A stretch of 30,153 nucleotides of DNA from an uncultured Dorea sp. (GCA_900550865.1 URTM01000031.1:1-30153); one strand, 5' to 3'; counted from the stretch's first letter, positions 16,417 through 24,866 are shown. The notes: generated from the letters alone by a model not told the origin. Translations and numbers: made by a program.

Positions 16417-17058
16417 TCACTTTCTGCTTCTCTGCAGATAATACACCGCAAGCTGTGTCCGGTCTCTTAACTCCAGTTTCTCCAGTACATTACTGATATA
16501 ATTCCGGACCGTTCCTTCGCTTAAGCAGACTTTCTCCGATATCTCTTTATTACTGAGTCCCTCGGCAACCAGTGCTATGATCTCCAGTTCCCGCTCTCCG
16601 ATGCCATGACTGTTCCAGTCAAACGCCTCCTCTTTTTCCTGCTGCTCTTTCTGAAGCAGTCCCGGAATTCTGGACATAATCTCAGTTCCGAATACGGTCT
16701 GATTCATCTGCACCGCCTGCAATGCCGGAAAGATACTGCCGTAATCCTGTTTTATCAGATATCCCTTCACACCATATTTTAATGCTTTTACGATGTACTC
16801 ATCATCGGAAAACGTGGTAAGCAAAAGAATCTTTGCATCCGTATGCCTTTTCAAAATCTGCTCTGCGGCATCCAGGCCGTTCATGTCCTTCATACGGATG
16901 TCCATCAGAAGAACATCCGGCAGCAATTCATCATATAACCGGACGGCATCTTTTCCGTCCTGTCCGGTACCAGTTACTTCTACTTCTCCCCCTGCTTCCA
17001 GGATCGTCTTTAACGCACTGGATACCAGGATATCGTCATCTACAATTACTATCTTCAT
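16417..17058 (-). CDS. NarL/FixJ-family response regulator (LnrK/YfiK-like)
   Basis: A 213-residue two-domain regulator. The receiver has the acidic pair Asp7/Asp8, phospho-acceptor Asp53 in LMDIRM, Thr81 and Lys103. The LuxR-type helix-turn-helix at about 148-205 reads GERELEIIALVAEGLSNKEI and then LSEGTVRNYISNVLEKL. The start overlaps the sensor-kinase stop by ATGA, so it is translationally coupled to it. Together they form the two-component system divergent from the ABC transporter at 18385. The size and partnership match B. subtilis LnrK. The dyad at 18243-18270 is the best candidate binding site. Confidence 0.93.
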   Translation of the reverse strand: MKIVIVDDDILVSSALKTILEAGGEVEVTGTGQDGKDAVRLYDELLPDVLLMDIRMKDMNGLDAAEQILKRHTDAKILLLTTFSDDEYIVKALKYGVKGYLIKQDYGSIFPALQAVQMNQTVFGTEIMSRIPGLLQKEQQEKEEAFDWNSHGIGERELEIIALVAEGLSNKEISEKVCLSEGTVRNYISNVLEKLELRDRTQLAVYYLQRSRK

Positions 17059-18221
17059 CTTTTTCCCTCATTTTTTGGAACCGTAATAAATATCCGGAAG
17101 CCATTTTCTTTCTGGATCTGCATGGTTCCGCCAAGCATGCGGACACGTTTTTTCATATTCTCGATCCCGATCCCGCTGCTTTCTGTATTTTCTGTTTTCC
17201 GAGCGTTTTCGGCCTTTCCGGCACTTTCCTTCTCTGCATATTCTTCCCGGTCTCCATCTGGCTGGATCCGCTCATCTGACGTTCCATTATCTTCTATAAT
17301 CAGCTGATATAGTCCGGGATGTTCTCTTGTCAAAATCTTCACCTTATTTGCATTGCTGTGACGCATCACGTTATTCAGTGCCTCTTTCGTAATGGCTATA
17401 AAGCTGTATTTGATCTCTTTTGGAATATCATATCCCATATCATAAGTAAGCTGTACCGGACAAAAACGGAATTCTTCTGCCAGCGATTCCATCACTTCTT
17501 TTAAATTTACCGACTCATCATGCAGATCGTGCACGCTCTGTCTTACATTCGTCATGGCTTCGTTCAGCGTCTGATCCAGCTGCTCCATCGGGACTTTCAG
17601 ATTCTCAGCCTGATTAACAGTCTTTAACGCTCCCACCATCAGGATGGACCGCGACAGCATATGTCCCACATTGTCATGGATCTCTCTGGCGATACGATTC
17701 CGTTCTTTCAATGTGGCCAGATATACTTCCGTATCCTGCTTTTCCAACAGATCCTGATTCTTCTTTTCCAGCATCAGTGTCAGTTCTCTGCTGTCATCTC
17801 TGGCCCTTTTATATTCCTGCTCCAATTCATTTAGCCTCCTGGTCCGTCCATATAACAGAACTGCTGCTGCCAGCCCGGCAACAATAAGCATCTCTTTTTC
17901 CAGTCCGTAATATTCCCGGAATACCGGCGCCTCACAAGCCACGATTATACCGCCAGCCCCTATATAAACCGGAGAATAAAAGCATAGCATATTATATAAA
18001 ACCACCGGAAGAAACATCCACATTTCTTTAGAAATAATTCCGGCTGCCACAAAAGCAATCGTCATAATGTAATGCAGATACTTTTCTTCCCCTACCAGAT
18101 TCACACAGGTATAGATACACGCAAACAGAATAGCAATAACCGCCGGAATCCCTGTTTCCGCTATTACCAGAAGTCCTACTCCGTAAAGGAACAAAAATCC
18201 TTCATCTGTTATCTTTCTCAT
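17055..18221 (-). CDS. Sensor histidine kinase, HisKA_3 type (LnrJ/YfiJ-like)
   Basis: A 388-residue membrane sensor. Residues about 8-125 are four to five hydrophobic segments with very short loops, so it probably senses a signal within the membrane. A coiled linker (about 127-172) leads to the HisKA_3 dimerisation domain with His182 in REIHDNVGH. The ATPase domain has the N box ITKEALNNVMRHSNAN (277-292), the D box EDNG (310-313) and SGIGIENMKKRVRMLGG (349-365). Between the last two lies a charged, low-complexity insert (about 314-348) rich in Glu, Lys, Ala and Asn, in the ATP-lid region. It is coupled to the response regulator. Confidence 0.92.
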   Translation of the reverse strand: MRKITDEGFLFLYGVGLLVIAETGIPAVIAILFACIYTCVNLVGEEKYLHYIMTIAFVAAGIISKEMWMFLPVVLYNMLCFYSPVYIGAGGIIVACEAPVFREYYGLEKEMLIVAGLAAAVLLYGRTRRLNELEQEYKRARDDSRELTLMLEKKNQDLLEKQDTEVYLATLKERNRIAREIHDNVGHMLSRSILMVGALKTVNQAENLKVPMEQLDQTLNEAMTNVRQSVHDLHDESVNLKEVMESLAEEFRFCPVQLTYDMGYDIPKEIKYSFIAITKEALNNVMRHSNANKVKILTREHPGLYQLIIEDNGTSDERIQPDGDREEYAEKESAGKAENARKTENTESSGIGIENMKKRVRMLGGTMQIQKENGFRIFITVPKNEGKR

Positions 18222-18242
18222 TCTTTTCTCCTATATTACATT

Positions 18243-18270
18243 TGTCACATTCAACTTATGACCTGTGACA
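18243..18270. promoter_or_regulatory. Dyad in the kinase / ABC transporter control region
   Basis: TGTCACA (18243-18249) and TGTGACA (18264-18270) form a perfect 7-bp inverted repeat whose half sites are 21 bp apart, two helical turns. It lies at the start site of the kinase promoter and beside a weak plus-strand promoter (TTATGA 18256-18261, N16, TATAAT 18278-18283). TTATGACC also occurs twice (18256-18263, 18315-18322). A site for the NarL-type regulator is the natural reading. Confidence 0.55.
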
Positions 18271-18275
18271 CTACC

Positions 18276-18304
18276 ATTATAATCAGCCATTCGCTATACT
18301 ACAA
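18276..18304 (-). promoter_or_regulatory. Promoter of the sensor kinase / regulator operon
   Basis: Minus strand TTGTAG (18304-18299), 17 bp, TATAAT (18281-18276). Predicted start is near 18269, inside the dyad 18243-18270, so binding there could repress the kinase while acting on the divergent transporter promoter. Confidence 0.65.
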
Positions 18305-18384
18305 GTAACAAATGTTATGACCGCAGAAAGTAATCTTCCATTTCTTCTGCGGTACTGACATACATTCACCAAGGAGGTAATCTT

Positions 18385-19317
18385 ATGCTTGTACATATAG
18401 AAAATCTTGTAAAACGTTACGGTGATCTGTTAGCACTTGACCACCTGTCACTCGACATCGAAGAAGGTGAGATCTTCGGACTGCTCGGACCGAACGGTTC
18501 CGGCAAAACGACCGCGATCAACTGTATGCTCGCACTGTTAAAATACGACAAAGGAACAATCACGATCTTTGGAAAGGACATGAAGCCGGACAGCTACGAT
18601 ATCAAGCAGGATATCGGTGTTGTCATGCAGAACGTTGCTGTCTTCGAGCAGATGTCCGTCTATGAAAACATCGATTATTTCTGCGGACTCTATATCAAAG
18701 ACAAACAGAAGCGAAAAGAACTCGTGGAAGAAGCCATCGCATTCACCGGTCTATCCGATTTCCGTAAGATGCGCCCAAAGAAACTCTCCGGCGGACTCTT
18801 ACGAAGGCTGAATATCGCATGCGGCATTGTCCACAAGCCCAGACTCATCATCATGGATGAACCGACCGTTGCTGTAGATCCTCAAAGCCGCAACAAGATT
18901 CTGGAAGGAATCGTAGAACTCAACCGACAGGGATCAACTATTATCTACACTTCCCACTACATGGAAGAGGTCGAACAGATCTGTACCCGTATTGCAATCA
19001 TCGATCACGGACGTGTACTCGCATCCGGCACGACCGAAGAATTAAAGAAAATGATCAAGACCGGCGAGACGATCACGATCGAAGCAGTTGCATTAACGAA
19101 AAACAACCTGGCAGATATCCGCTCACTTTCTCATGTATTTGACTTATCATACGAAGATCAGACAATGATCCTACGCTGCAGCGGTGCAAAACACAATCTG
19201 ATCCGGGTATTGAATTACCTGCAGGAACAGGACATTCCATTCGGGCGCGTCTTCTCCGAGCTTCCGACTCTCAATGATGTCTTCCTTGAGATCACAGGAA
19301 AAGAACTCAGGGATTAA
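18385..19317 (+). CDS. ABC transporter ATPase of DrrA/LnrL type
   Basis: A 310-residue nucleotide-binding subunit that drives an ABC-2 exporter. Walker A is GPNGSGKT (35-42), the Q loop MQN is at 81-83, the signature is LSGGLLRRL (134-142), Walker B RLIIMDEP (163-170), and the switch histidine is His191 in TSHYMEEVEQ. The C-terminal 90 residues form the extra domain usual in drug- and antibiotic-exporting DrrA-like ATPases. AAGGAGG precedes the ATG. It is followed 14 bp later by the first of two permeases and is divergent from a sensor kinase and NarL regulator. The closest characterised set I know is B. subtilis LnrL (YfiL), of nearly equal length. Confidence 0.94.
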   Translation: MLVHIENLVKRYGDLLALDHLSLDIEEGEIFGLLGPNGSGKTTAINCMLALLKYDKGTITIFGKDMKPDSYDIKQDIGVVMQNVAVFEQMSVYENIDYFCGLYIKDKQKRKELVEEAIAFTGLSDFRKMRPKKLSGGLLRRLNIACGIVHKPRLIIMDEPTVAVDPQSRNKILEGIVELNRQGSTIIYTSHYMEEVEQICTRIAIIDHGRVLASGTTEELKKMIKTGETITIEAVALTKNNLADIRSLSHVFDLSYEDQTMILRCSGAKHNLIRVLNYLQEQDIPFGRVFSELPTLNDVFLEITGKELRD

Positions 19318-19331
19318 AGGAGGGACACTTT

Positions 19332-20474
19332 ATGTTACATTTATTAAAATATCAGTTCTTACAGACGATACGGTCCCGCTCCATCATGTTCTGGGCTCTG
19401 GCATTTCCACTCATCCTTGGAACGATGTTCTATGTATCCTTTGGAACTACCGGACTTGCCGGAACCGGAGAGACCGACTGGGAACCGGTCCCTGTTGCCG
19501 CCATCACAGTAGATGACAACTCAGCAAATGCGAAATCTTTCCAGACATTTCTGGATGGAATGGATCAGGATATGATTGATATCCATTCTTACAAAACGGA
19601 AAAAGAAGCCAGAAAAACACTGAAGCAGGAAGACATTTCCGGCATCTATTATGTAAAAGAGACACCTTCCCTTACGCTTGCTTCCAACGGCATTAACCAA
19701 AGCATTCTTGCTTCACTTCTTGATAGCTATGAAAAAAATGCCGACATGATCCGTGATATTGCCACACAGCACCCGGAAAACCTTTCAGACGCCCTTGCAT
19801 CCCTGAATGACTACCAGACACTGGTGAAAGAAAAGTCCTTAGGCGGACATTCCTTAGATCCAACACTGACTTACTTTCTCGCTCTGATAGCATTTGCCTG
19901 CTTAAGCGGAGTCTACTTAAGTATCCATTCTACGGTTCAGTTACAGGCGAACTTAAGCACACTCGGAGAAAGACGCAGTATTACACCGACACACAAGCTT
20001 TCCATGATCCTTGGTGATCTGCTGGTACTGGAAAGTATCCATTTCATCAACATCCTGATCCTGGAACTTTACCTTACCCAGGTACTTCATATCAACCTTG
20101 GGCATGATATTCCAAAGCTTCTTCTCGTTACATTTATGGGAAGTCTGATCGGTATCTGTCTCGGGATCCTGATCGGATGTGCCGGTAAACTATCCTACAG
20201 TATCAAATCCGGAATCGGAGTCCTCGTCACACTGTTCCCAAGTTTTCTTGCAGGACTGATGTTCGGCGGTATGAAAAATGTGATCGAACAGCACTGCCCG
20301 GTCATCAATCGGATCAATCCTGCCAGTGTACTTAGTGATGCATTCTACTGCCTCAGTGTCTATGATGACACCGTACGCTACCATAGATGTATCCTGATTC
20401 TTGGAATCATGTGCCTGCTTTGTATCATCCTTTCATTTTTCCTGATAAGGAGGGAACGTTATGACAGTATTTAG
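19332..20474 (+). CDS. ABC-2 type permease, first subunit (LnrM-like)
   Basis: A 380-residue ABC-2 membrane subunit. One hydrophobic helix (about 18-45) is followed by a large extracytoplasmic domain (about 46-175) and then five or six membrane helices (about 180-375), the layout of the YhgE/LnrM/LnrN group. The loop between the first later helices carries LGERRSITPTHKLSMILGDL, the expected amphipathic coupling segment. AGGAGGG precedes the ATG. The end overlaps the next permease by 14 bp. With the ATPase and second permease it should form a heterodimeric exporter or membrane-protection pump; polyene or lipopeptide substrates are inferred only from the Lnr parallel. Confidence 0.88.
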   Translation: MLHLLKYQFLQTIRSRSIMFWALAFPLILGTMFYVSFGTTGLAGTGETDWEPVPVAAITVDDNSANAKSFQTFLDGMDQDMIDIHSYKTEKEARKTLKQEDISGIYYVKETPSLTLASNGINQSILASLLDSYEKNADMIRDIATQHPENLSDALASLNDYQTLVKEKSLGGHSLDPTLTYFLALIAFACLSGVYLSIHSTVQLQANLSTLGERRSITPTHKLSMILGDLLVLESIHFINILILELYLTQVLHINLGHDIPKLLLVTFMGSLIGICLGILIGCAGKLSYSIKSGIGVLVTLFPSFLAGLMFGGMKNVIEQHCPVINRINPASVLSDAFYCLSVYDDTVRYHRCILILGIMCLLCIILSFFLIRRERYDSI

Positions 20475-21618
20475 AGGATTTTTAACCATAACCAAACGCA
20501 ATCTCCTGATGGTATTCATGTATCTGGCAATTTTTCTTTCGATTGGAATTCTTGCCTCCGGTACCGATAATAATACTTCCAGTACAGGATTCCATGCGAA
20601 AAAGCTTACCATAGGTGTGGTCGATCATGACGAAAGTGTACTTTCAAAAGGACTTTCCGAATATTTATCGCAGTATCACACCGTCAGACAAATGCCGGAT
20701 GACACCGCGCAACTCCAGGATGCACTCTTTAACCGGAATGTCTATTATATCGTAACCATTCCGAAAGATTTTAAAACCTCCTGTCTCCGTGAGTATCAGG
20801 CATTACCGGTATCCAAGATTCCGGGCAGCACAGACGGTTACTACATCGATCAGCAGATCAACACCTATCTGAATCAGGCACGTGTCCTGACAGACAGCGG
20901 TTATTCCGATAAAGAGGCAGCTGCATATATTCTGAAACATACAGACAGTTCTTCTCATGTTACGATGTTAAAATCTGCTTCTTCCGAAAAGACGCCGGGT
21001 TATGGTTACATGTATCAGTATCTGCCATATGTATTAATCTCCATACTGTGCTATGTAATGGGACTGATCATGATCGCATTCCATCAGCCGGATCTGCAAA
21101 AGCGCATCCTCTGCTCGGCTGTGTCCATCAGAAGCCAGAACCTGCAGCTGACCCTTGGATATCTGGTAGTCGGAATCTCCGTCTGGCTGCTTACGACATG
21201 GATTCCTGCTTTCTTCTTTTACCGGAGAGCATTCTTCCAGTCGGCAAATATGCCATATTATATGCTCAACAGCCTGACACTACTTCTGGTTGGCCTGGCA
21301 CTTGCCTTCCTTCTTGGCACATTTATCACCAAAGAAGAAGTCCTGACCGCCTTTGTAAATGTTGTCACGCTTGGCATGAGCTTCCTGTGCGGTGTATTCG
21401 TTCCGCTTGATATCATGGGGAAAGGTGTGAAAACCATAGCTCATTTCTTGCCGGTCTACTGGTATGAGATCAGTAACAATCTGCTGAGTAACTATGACAT
21501 ACTTAGTCAGGCTCAGAAACAGGTATTATACCGCAACTATGGAATCCAGTTACTTTTTGCCGCTGCGATCTTCTGTATCGCACTGGTAGTCAGTAAAAGA
21601 GCAAGGCAGACAGCGTAA
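20461..21618 (+). CDS. ABC-2 type permease, second subunit (LnrN-like)
   Basis: A 385-residue partner of the preceding permease with the same plan: one N-terminal helix (about 18-33), an extracytoplasmic domain to about residue 180, and six C-terminal helices. GMSFLCGVFVPLDIMG and the nearby FLPVYWYE are typical of ABC-2 permeases. The ATG lies inside the end of the first permease and has AAGGAGGG upstream, so translation is coupled and the subunits are probably made in equal amounts. A hairpin terminator overlaps the stop codon, so the operon has exactly three genes. Confidence 0.88.
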   Translation: MTVFRGFLTITKRNLLMVFMYLAIFLSIGILASGTDNNTSSTGFHAKKLTIGVVDHDESVLSKGLSEYLSQYHTVRQMPDDTAQLQDALFNRNVYYIVTIPKDFKTSCLREYQALPVSKIPGSTDGYYIDQQINTYLNQARVLTDSGYSDKEAAAYILKHTDSSSHVTMLKSASSEKTPGYGYMYQYLPYVLISILCYVMGLIMIAFHQPDLQKRILCSAVSIRSQNLQLTLGYLVVGISVWLLTTWIPAFFFYRRAFFQSANMPYYMLNSLTLLLVGLALAFLLGTFITKEEVLTAFVNVVTLGMSFLCGVFVPLDIMGKGVKTIAHFLPVYWYEISNNLLSNYDILSQAQKQVLYRNYGIQLLFAAAIFCIALVVSKRARQTA

Positions 21619-21630
21619 TAGCTGCCTGCC
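21605..21630 (+). terminator. Terminator of the ABC transporter operon
   Basis: GGCAG-A-CAGC pairs with GCTG-C-CTGCC around a 6-nt loop with one A/C mismatch, overlapping the TAA stop at 21616-21618; CTGATTTTTCTTT follows. It ends the plus-strand operon before the convergent PAP2 gene. Confidence 0.75.
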
Positions 21631-21641
21631 CTGATTTTTCT

Positions 21642-22163
21642 TTATTTTATCTTTTTCTTCTGTATCCATTCCACAATCTTATATCCCAGATATCCGGAGA
21701 GGCTTCCGAATATCACACCACCGATGATGTCCGTTGGATAATGCACGTACAGGTACAACCTTGATAACGCGATCAGAACTGCCAGCACAAGTGCTGCTTT
21801 CCACATTTTCTTCTCTCCGGCAAGATACAATGCCGTAACCGAAGCAAATGAAGCCGCCGTGTGTCCCGACGGGAAAGAGTAATCCTGCGGCTTTGCGATC
21901 AGTAATTGTACCGCTGTATTTACATCAAATGGTCTTGTCCTTGCCACCAGATTCTTTATGAGCACATTGCAGAGCAGCACATCCACCAGCAATGCCGCCA
22001 TCATGATCACTCCTGTCTTTCTTGTCTTCGGAATGATCAGAAAAATTATCGTCAGGCAGATCCATATCATTCCTGCATCACCGAGTTTTGTGATAAAAGG
22101 AACAATCGTATCGCCGATGTCTGTTCTTAAGTTCTGGATTATATTTAGAATCTGTATTTCCAT
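21642..22163 (-). CDS. PAP2-family lipid phosphatase
   Basis: A 173-residue membrane phosphatase, probably acting on undecaprenyl pyrophosphate or phosphatidylglycerol phosphate at the outer face of the membrane. All three motifs are intact: K70-x6-R77-P78 (KNLVARTRP), PSGH (98-101) and S134-R135-x5-H141-x3-D145 (SRLYLYVHYPTD). Four to five hydrophobic segments surround them. The ribosome site AAAGGA is about 12 nt from the ATG, which is long. It follows the second MATE gene by 66 bp on the same strand and may be co-transcribed. The substrate cannot be told from sequence; a bacitracin-type resistance role is possible. Confidence 0.9.
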   Translation of the reverse strand: MEIQILNIIQNLRTDIGDTIVPFITKLGDAGMIWICLTIIFLIIPKTRKTGVIMMAALLVDVLLCNVLIKNLVARTRPFDVNTAVQLLIAKPQDYSFPSGHTAASFASVTALYLAGEKKMWKAALVLAVLIALSRLYLYVHYPTDIIGGVIFGSLSGYLGYKIVEWIQKKKIK

Positions 22164-22229
22164 ATATACATTATTTCCTTTCTGTCCTCATCTGTATATC
22201 GTTATCTGCATATACAATATCTGATTTTC

Positions 22230-23567
22230 TTATGCCTTTTTCGCCGTTCGAAGAACCGGCATACGGAAGATCTGGATCAGAAGCGGGATTACCATGATAA
22301 ACCACACGATCGGTTCACAGATAATAACGCCTGTATATCCCAGCCACGGAACCAACGTTGCAGCAATCACAATCTTTCCGGCCATCTCAAGACCACTCGA
22401 GATCAGCGGGGTAACGTGATCTCCCAATCCCTGCATTGCATTTCTCAGAATACAGATCAGAGTCGTAATGATATAGAACAATGTATCAAACTTCAGATAA
22501 TTCGTTGCATTTAAGATGACAGTCTTATTATGCGTTCCCGTTACCAGATATACAAGCCACTCTCCAATCGTATAGCTTGCAATGATCGTTATGCCGGACC
22601 AGATTGCCGTATAGATGATCGCAAGCCGAATGCCCTTCTTCACACGGTCAATCTTACCTGCCCCTACATTCTGGCCGCAATATGTTGCCATCGTCTGGCC
22701 GAATACACTGAACATGATCATGAATATCTCTGTAATCTTTCTGGCTGCTGTATGCGCAATGATGATATCCGTTCCCAGCTTATTGATCGCCGTCTGCAGT
22801 GTTACGGTACCGATATTGACCAGTGAACTCATGAATCCCATCGACATTCCTGCACTGAACATTTCTTTGACCATCACCTTATTCAGTTCTTTAAAATCAT
22901 CTTTCTGCAGTCTCAGAATCTCATACTTTCTGACCATATAGATCCAACACACTACAAATGCTATGACCTGCGCCAAAACTGTCGCAATTGCCGCACCTTT
23001 CACGCCCGTCTTCATCACCACCACAAAGAAGAAATCACCGGCAATATTCAAACCTACCGATACTGCCAGGATCAGCAGCGGCGTGACAGCATCTCCAATC
23101 GCACGTAGTGTCGCTGCACAGGCATCATATAAAAATGTCGCCAGCATTCCGGCTATGATGATAATAATATAGCTCTTTGCAACTGTCAGAAGATGAGCCG
23201 GCACATTCAAAAAGCGCAGGATTGGATTCAGGAACACCAGACCGCATGCCGTGATGATCAGAGAAATAGCAGTGCCGATCGTCAATGACATTGCAAACGA
23301 CTTCTTCATATCCCGGACATTCTTTGCTCCAAATTTCTGTGCAGTAATGATTGCAAATCCATTCGACATTCCTAATAGGAATCCAATGATCAGACCACTC
23401 AATGTGCTGGTCGCACCTACTGCCGCAAGTGCCTCTTCTCCCAAAAATGAACCTACAATCCTCGTATCTACCAGACTGTATGTAAGCTGTAATAAATTAC
23501 CTAAAAATATCGGCAATGCGAAACTTAATATCAGTGTCGAGGGTTTTCCCTTCGTTAAATCTTTCAT
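22230..23567 (-). CDS. MATE-family exporter (second copy)
   Basis: A 445-residue MATE carrier, not a recent duplicate of the one at 14928 by eye. It opens with KPSTLILSFALPIFLGNLLQ and LTYSLVDTRIVGSFLGEEAL, a standard MATE helix 1-2, and the second half starts near FSAGMSMGFMSSLVNIGTVT. Its own ribosome site is poor, but the ATG overlaps the TGA of a 44-codon frame (23564-23698) that has a strong site, so it is translated by coupling. A promoter and a perfect palindrome lie upstream. In related genomes such MATE genes often follow a MarR regulator, which here seems to survive only as that short frame. Confidence 0.92.
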   Translation of the reverse strand: MKDLTKGKPSTLILSFALPIFLGNLLQLTYSLVDTRIVGSFLGEEALAAVGATSTLSGLIIGFLLGMSNGFAIITAQKFGAKNVRDMKKSFAMSLTIGTAISLIITACGLVFLNPILRFLNVPAHLLTVAKSYIIIIIAGMLATFLYDACAATLRAIGDAVTPLLILAVSVGLNIAGDFFFVVVMKTGVKGAAIATVLAQVIAFVVCWIYMVRKYEILRLQKDDFKELNKVMVKEMFSAGMSMGFMSSLVNIGTVTLQTAINKLGTDIIIAHTAARKITEIFMIMFSVFGQTMATYCGQNVGAGKIDRVKKGIRLAIIYTAIWSGITIIASYTIGEWLVYLVTGTHNKTVILNATNYLKFDTLFYIITTLICILRNAMQGLGDHVTPLISSGLEMAGKIVIAATLVPWLGYTGVIICEPIVWFIMVIPLLIQIFRMPVLRTAKKA

Positions 23568-23698
23568 TCTTTCTTAATCCTTTTCTTTTTTCTGTCCAGA
23601 CTCTCTCTTATCCCAAACGTTGCCTTTTTATCACATACCTTACCAAAAAGCAGTTCATAATAACTTGTAATTGTTTTATGCTTATCCCAGAAATACAT
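23564..23698 (-). pseudogene. 44-codon remnant, probably of a MarR-family regulator
   Basis: The frame starts with ATG behind a very strong AAGGAGGAGGG site and ends in TGA overlapping the MATE start (ATGA). The first half (MYFWDKHKTITSYYELLFGK, then VCDKK) resembles the first helix of MarR regulators that precede MATE genes in Lachnospiraceae; that resemblance is from memory. The winged helix is missing, and the end is a basic tail (DRKKKRIKKE). It may be an internally deleted MarR, kept because the MATE gene needs the upstream translation, or a genuine small leader protein. Too short to bind DNA as a MarR dimer. Confidence 0.6.
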
Positions 23699-23712
23699 TT
23701 CCCTCCTCCTTC

Positions 23713-23732
23713 ATCGTTCTTTTTAGAACGAT
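23713..23732. promoter_or_regulatory. Palindromic operator before the second MATE operon
   Basis: ATCGTTCT (23713-23720) and AGAACGAT (23725-23732) form a perfect 8-bp inverted repeat around TTTT. It overlaps the -10 box (23736-23731) and ends 14 bp before the ATG of the 44-codon frame. Size, symmetry and position are those of a repressor site of MarR type. Confidence 0.7.
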
Positions 23733-23759
23733 TATGATGCAATCTTCCTTTTATGTCAA
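23731..23759 (-). promoter_or_regulatory. Promoter of the second MATE operon
   Basis: Minus strand TTGACA (23759-23754), 17 bp, CATAAT (23736-23731), just after the EamA stop codon. The -35 is perfect and the -10 is covered by the palindrome 23713-23732, so the promoter would be strong unless repressed. Confidence 0.8.
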
Positions 23760-23771
23760 TCTATATTCTTA

Positions 23772-24638
23772 CTATATCATTGCCAGCAGAACTGTTCCCA
23801 ATGTAATCAGCACAATTCCTGCAACAGATTTCGGTGTCAGTTTTTCTTTAAAAACGATCCAGGAAAAAGCAATTGTGATCAGGATGCTCAATTTATCAAT
23901 TGGCACTACTACACTTGCCGGACCATCCTGCAGTGCTTTGTAATAACACAGCCAGGAAGCTCCTGTTGCAAATCCGGACAGCACAATGAACCGCAGTTCC
24001 TTTTTCCCGATTGTACAAATTTCATCTGTTTTTCTTTTTATAATCACCATAAGCCATGCCATAACCAGTACAACTGTTGTACGAATTGCTGTTCCAAGAT
24101 TTGAATCAATACCAGAAATACCAATTTTTCCTAAAATCGCAGTCAGACTGGCAAATACTGCAGATAGTACAGCGTAAATAAACCAACTTCCGGTGTGCTG
24201 CTCTCTATCCTCTGTTACTTCTTTTTTTGTAATCATCAATGCAGTTCCTATTCCGATCAGACAGATGCATCCTGCTTTTTTCCACGTTAATCCCTCATGA
24301 AGAAAAATGAGAGCAAGAAAAATTGTCAAAATTGTACTGGACTTATCAATCGGTACAACTTTATTAATATCGCCTTTCTTAAGCGCATGAAAATAGCACA
24401 ACCAGGAGGCTCCTGTTGCAAGTCCGGACAGCACAAGAAATAATAATGTTCGTCCGCTTATATCATTCACTCCGGACATTGTTCCGGTAAAAAATACCAG
24501 GATCCATGAAAACACAAGTACTACAACCGTTCTTAGTGCTGTTGCCACATCCGAATCTGTTTTCTGAATTCCACATTTTGCAAGAATTGCTGTAATACCT
24601 GCGAAAAAAGATGATCCTATCGCATATAAAATCCACAT
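23772..24638 (-). CDS. EamA/DMT-superfamily transporter
   Basis: A 288-residue membrane carrier with two tandem EamA repeats of five helices each. The repeats are easy to see: WILYAIGSSFFAGITAILAK at residue 2 matches WFIYAVLSAVFASLTAILGK at about 151, and SGLATGASWLCYFHALKKGD matches SGFATGASWLCYYKALQDGP. Members export or import small metabolites such as amino acids or sugars; the substrate is unknown here. GGAGGG lies 9 nt before the ATG. It is a single gene, with the promoter of the second MATE operon beginning right after its stop. A 15-bp palindrome about 75 bp upstream may control it. Confidence 0.9.
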   Translation of the reverse strand: MWILYAIGSSFFAGITAILAKCGIQKTDSDVATALRTVVVLVFSWILVFFTGTMSGVNDISGRTLLFLVLSGLATGASWLCYFHALKKGDINKVVPIDKSSTILTIFLALIFLHEGLTWKKAGCICLIGIGTALMITKKEVTEDREQHTGSWFIYAVLSAVFASLTAILGKIGISGIDSNLGTAIRTTVVLVMAWLMVIIKRKTDEICTIGKKELRFIVLSGFATGASWLCYYKALQDGPASVVVPIDKLSILITIAFSWIVFKEKLTPKSVAGIVLITLGTVLLAMI

Positions 24639-24712
24639 TTTACACTCCCTCCTATACTGCTATAAATCTTCTTTGTCAAAAAACATGCACCGCTCGTTAT
24701 CATACATTTCGC

Positions 24713-24727
24713 AAAGGTAATACCTTT
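24713..24727. repeat. 15-bp perfect palindrome upstream of the EamA gene
   Basis: AAAGGTA and TACCTTT around a single central base, about 75 bp before the EamA start. On the minus strand a TATGAT box lies close by. It may be an operator; no regulator for it is identified. Confidence 0.4.
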
Positions 24728-24866
24728 TAGCAAAAGTCTATTATCCAGCAATGTTTCAGCCTTTATTTATCTTTTTCAGAAAGCAAACAGACCGTCTCAA
24801 CATGAAAAGACAGCACTCTATGAATTACCGATTTTTGCCTTAGTATTTAAGGACAACGCTCGAACC

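Noticed and set aside
14928..23567. Possible duplication of the two MATE genes
   Set aside because: The proteins differ throughout by eye, with different neighbours and control; ordinary distant paralogues.
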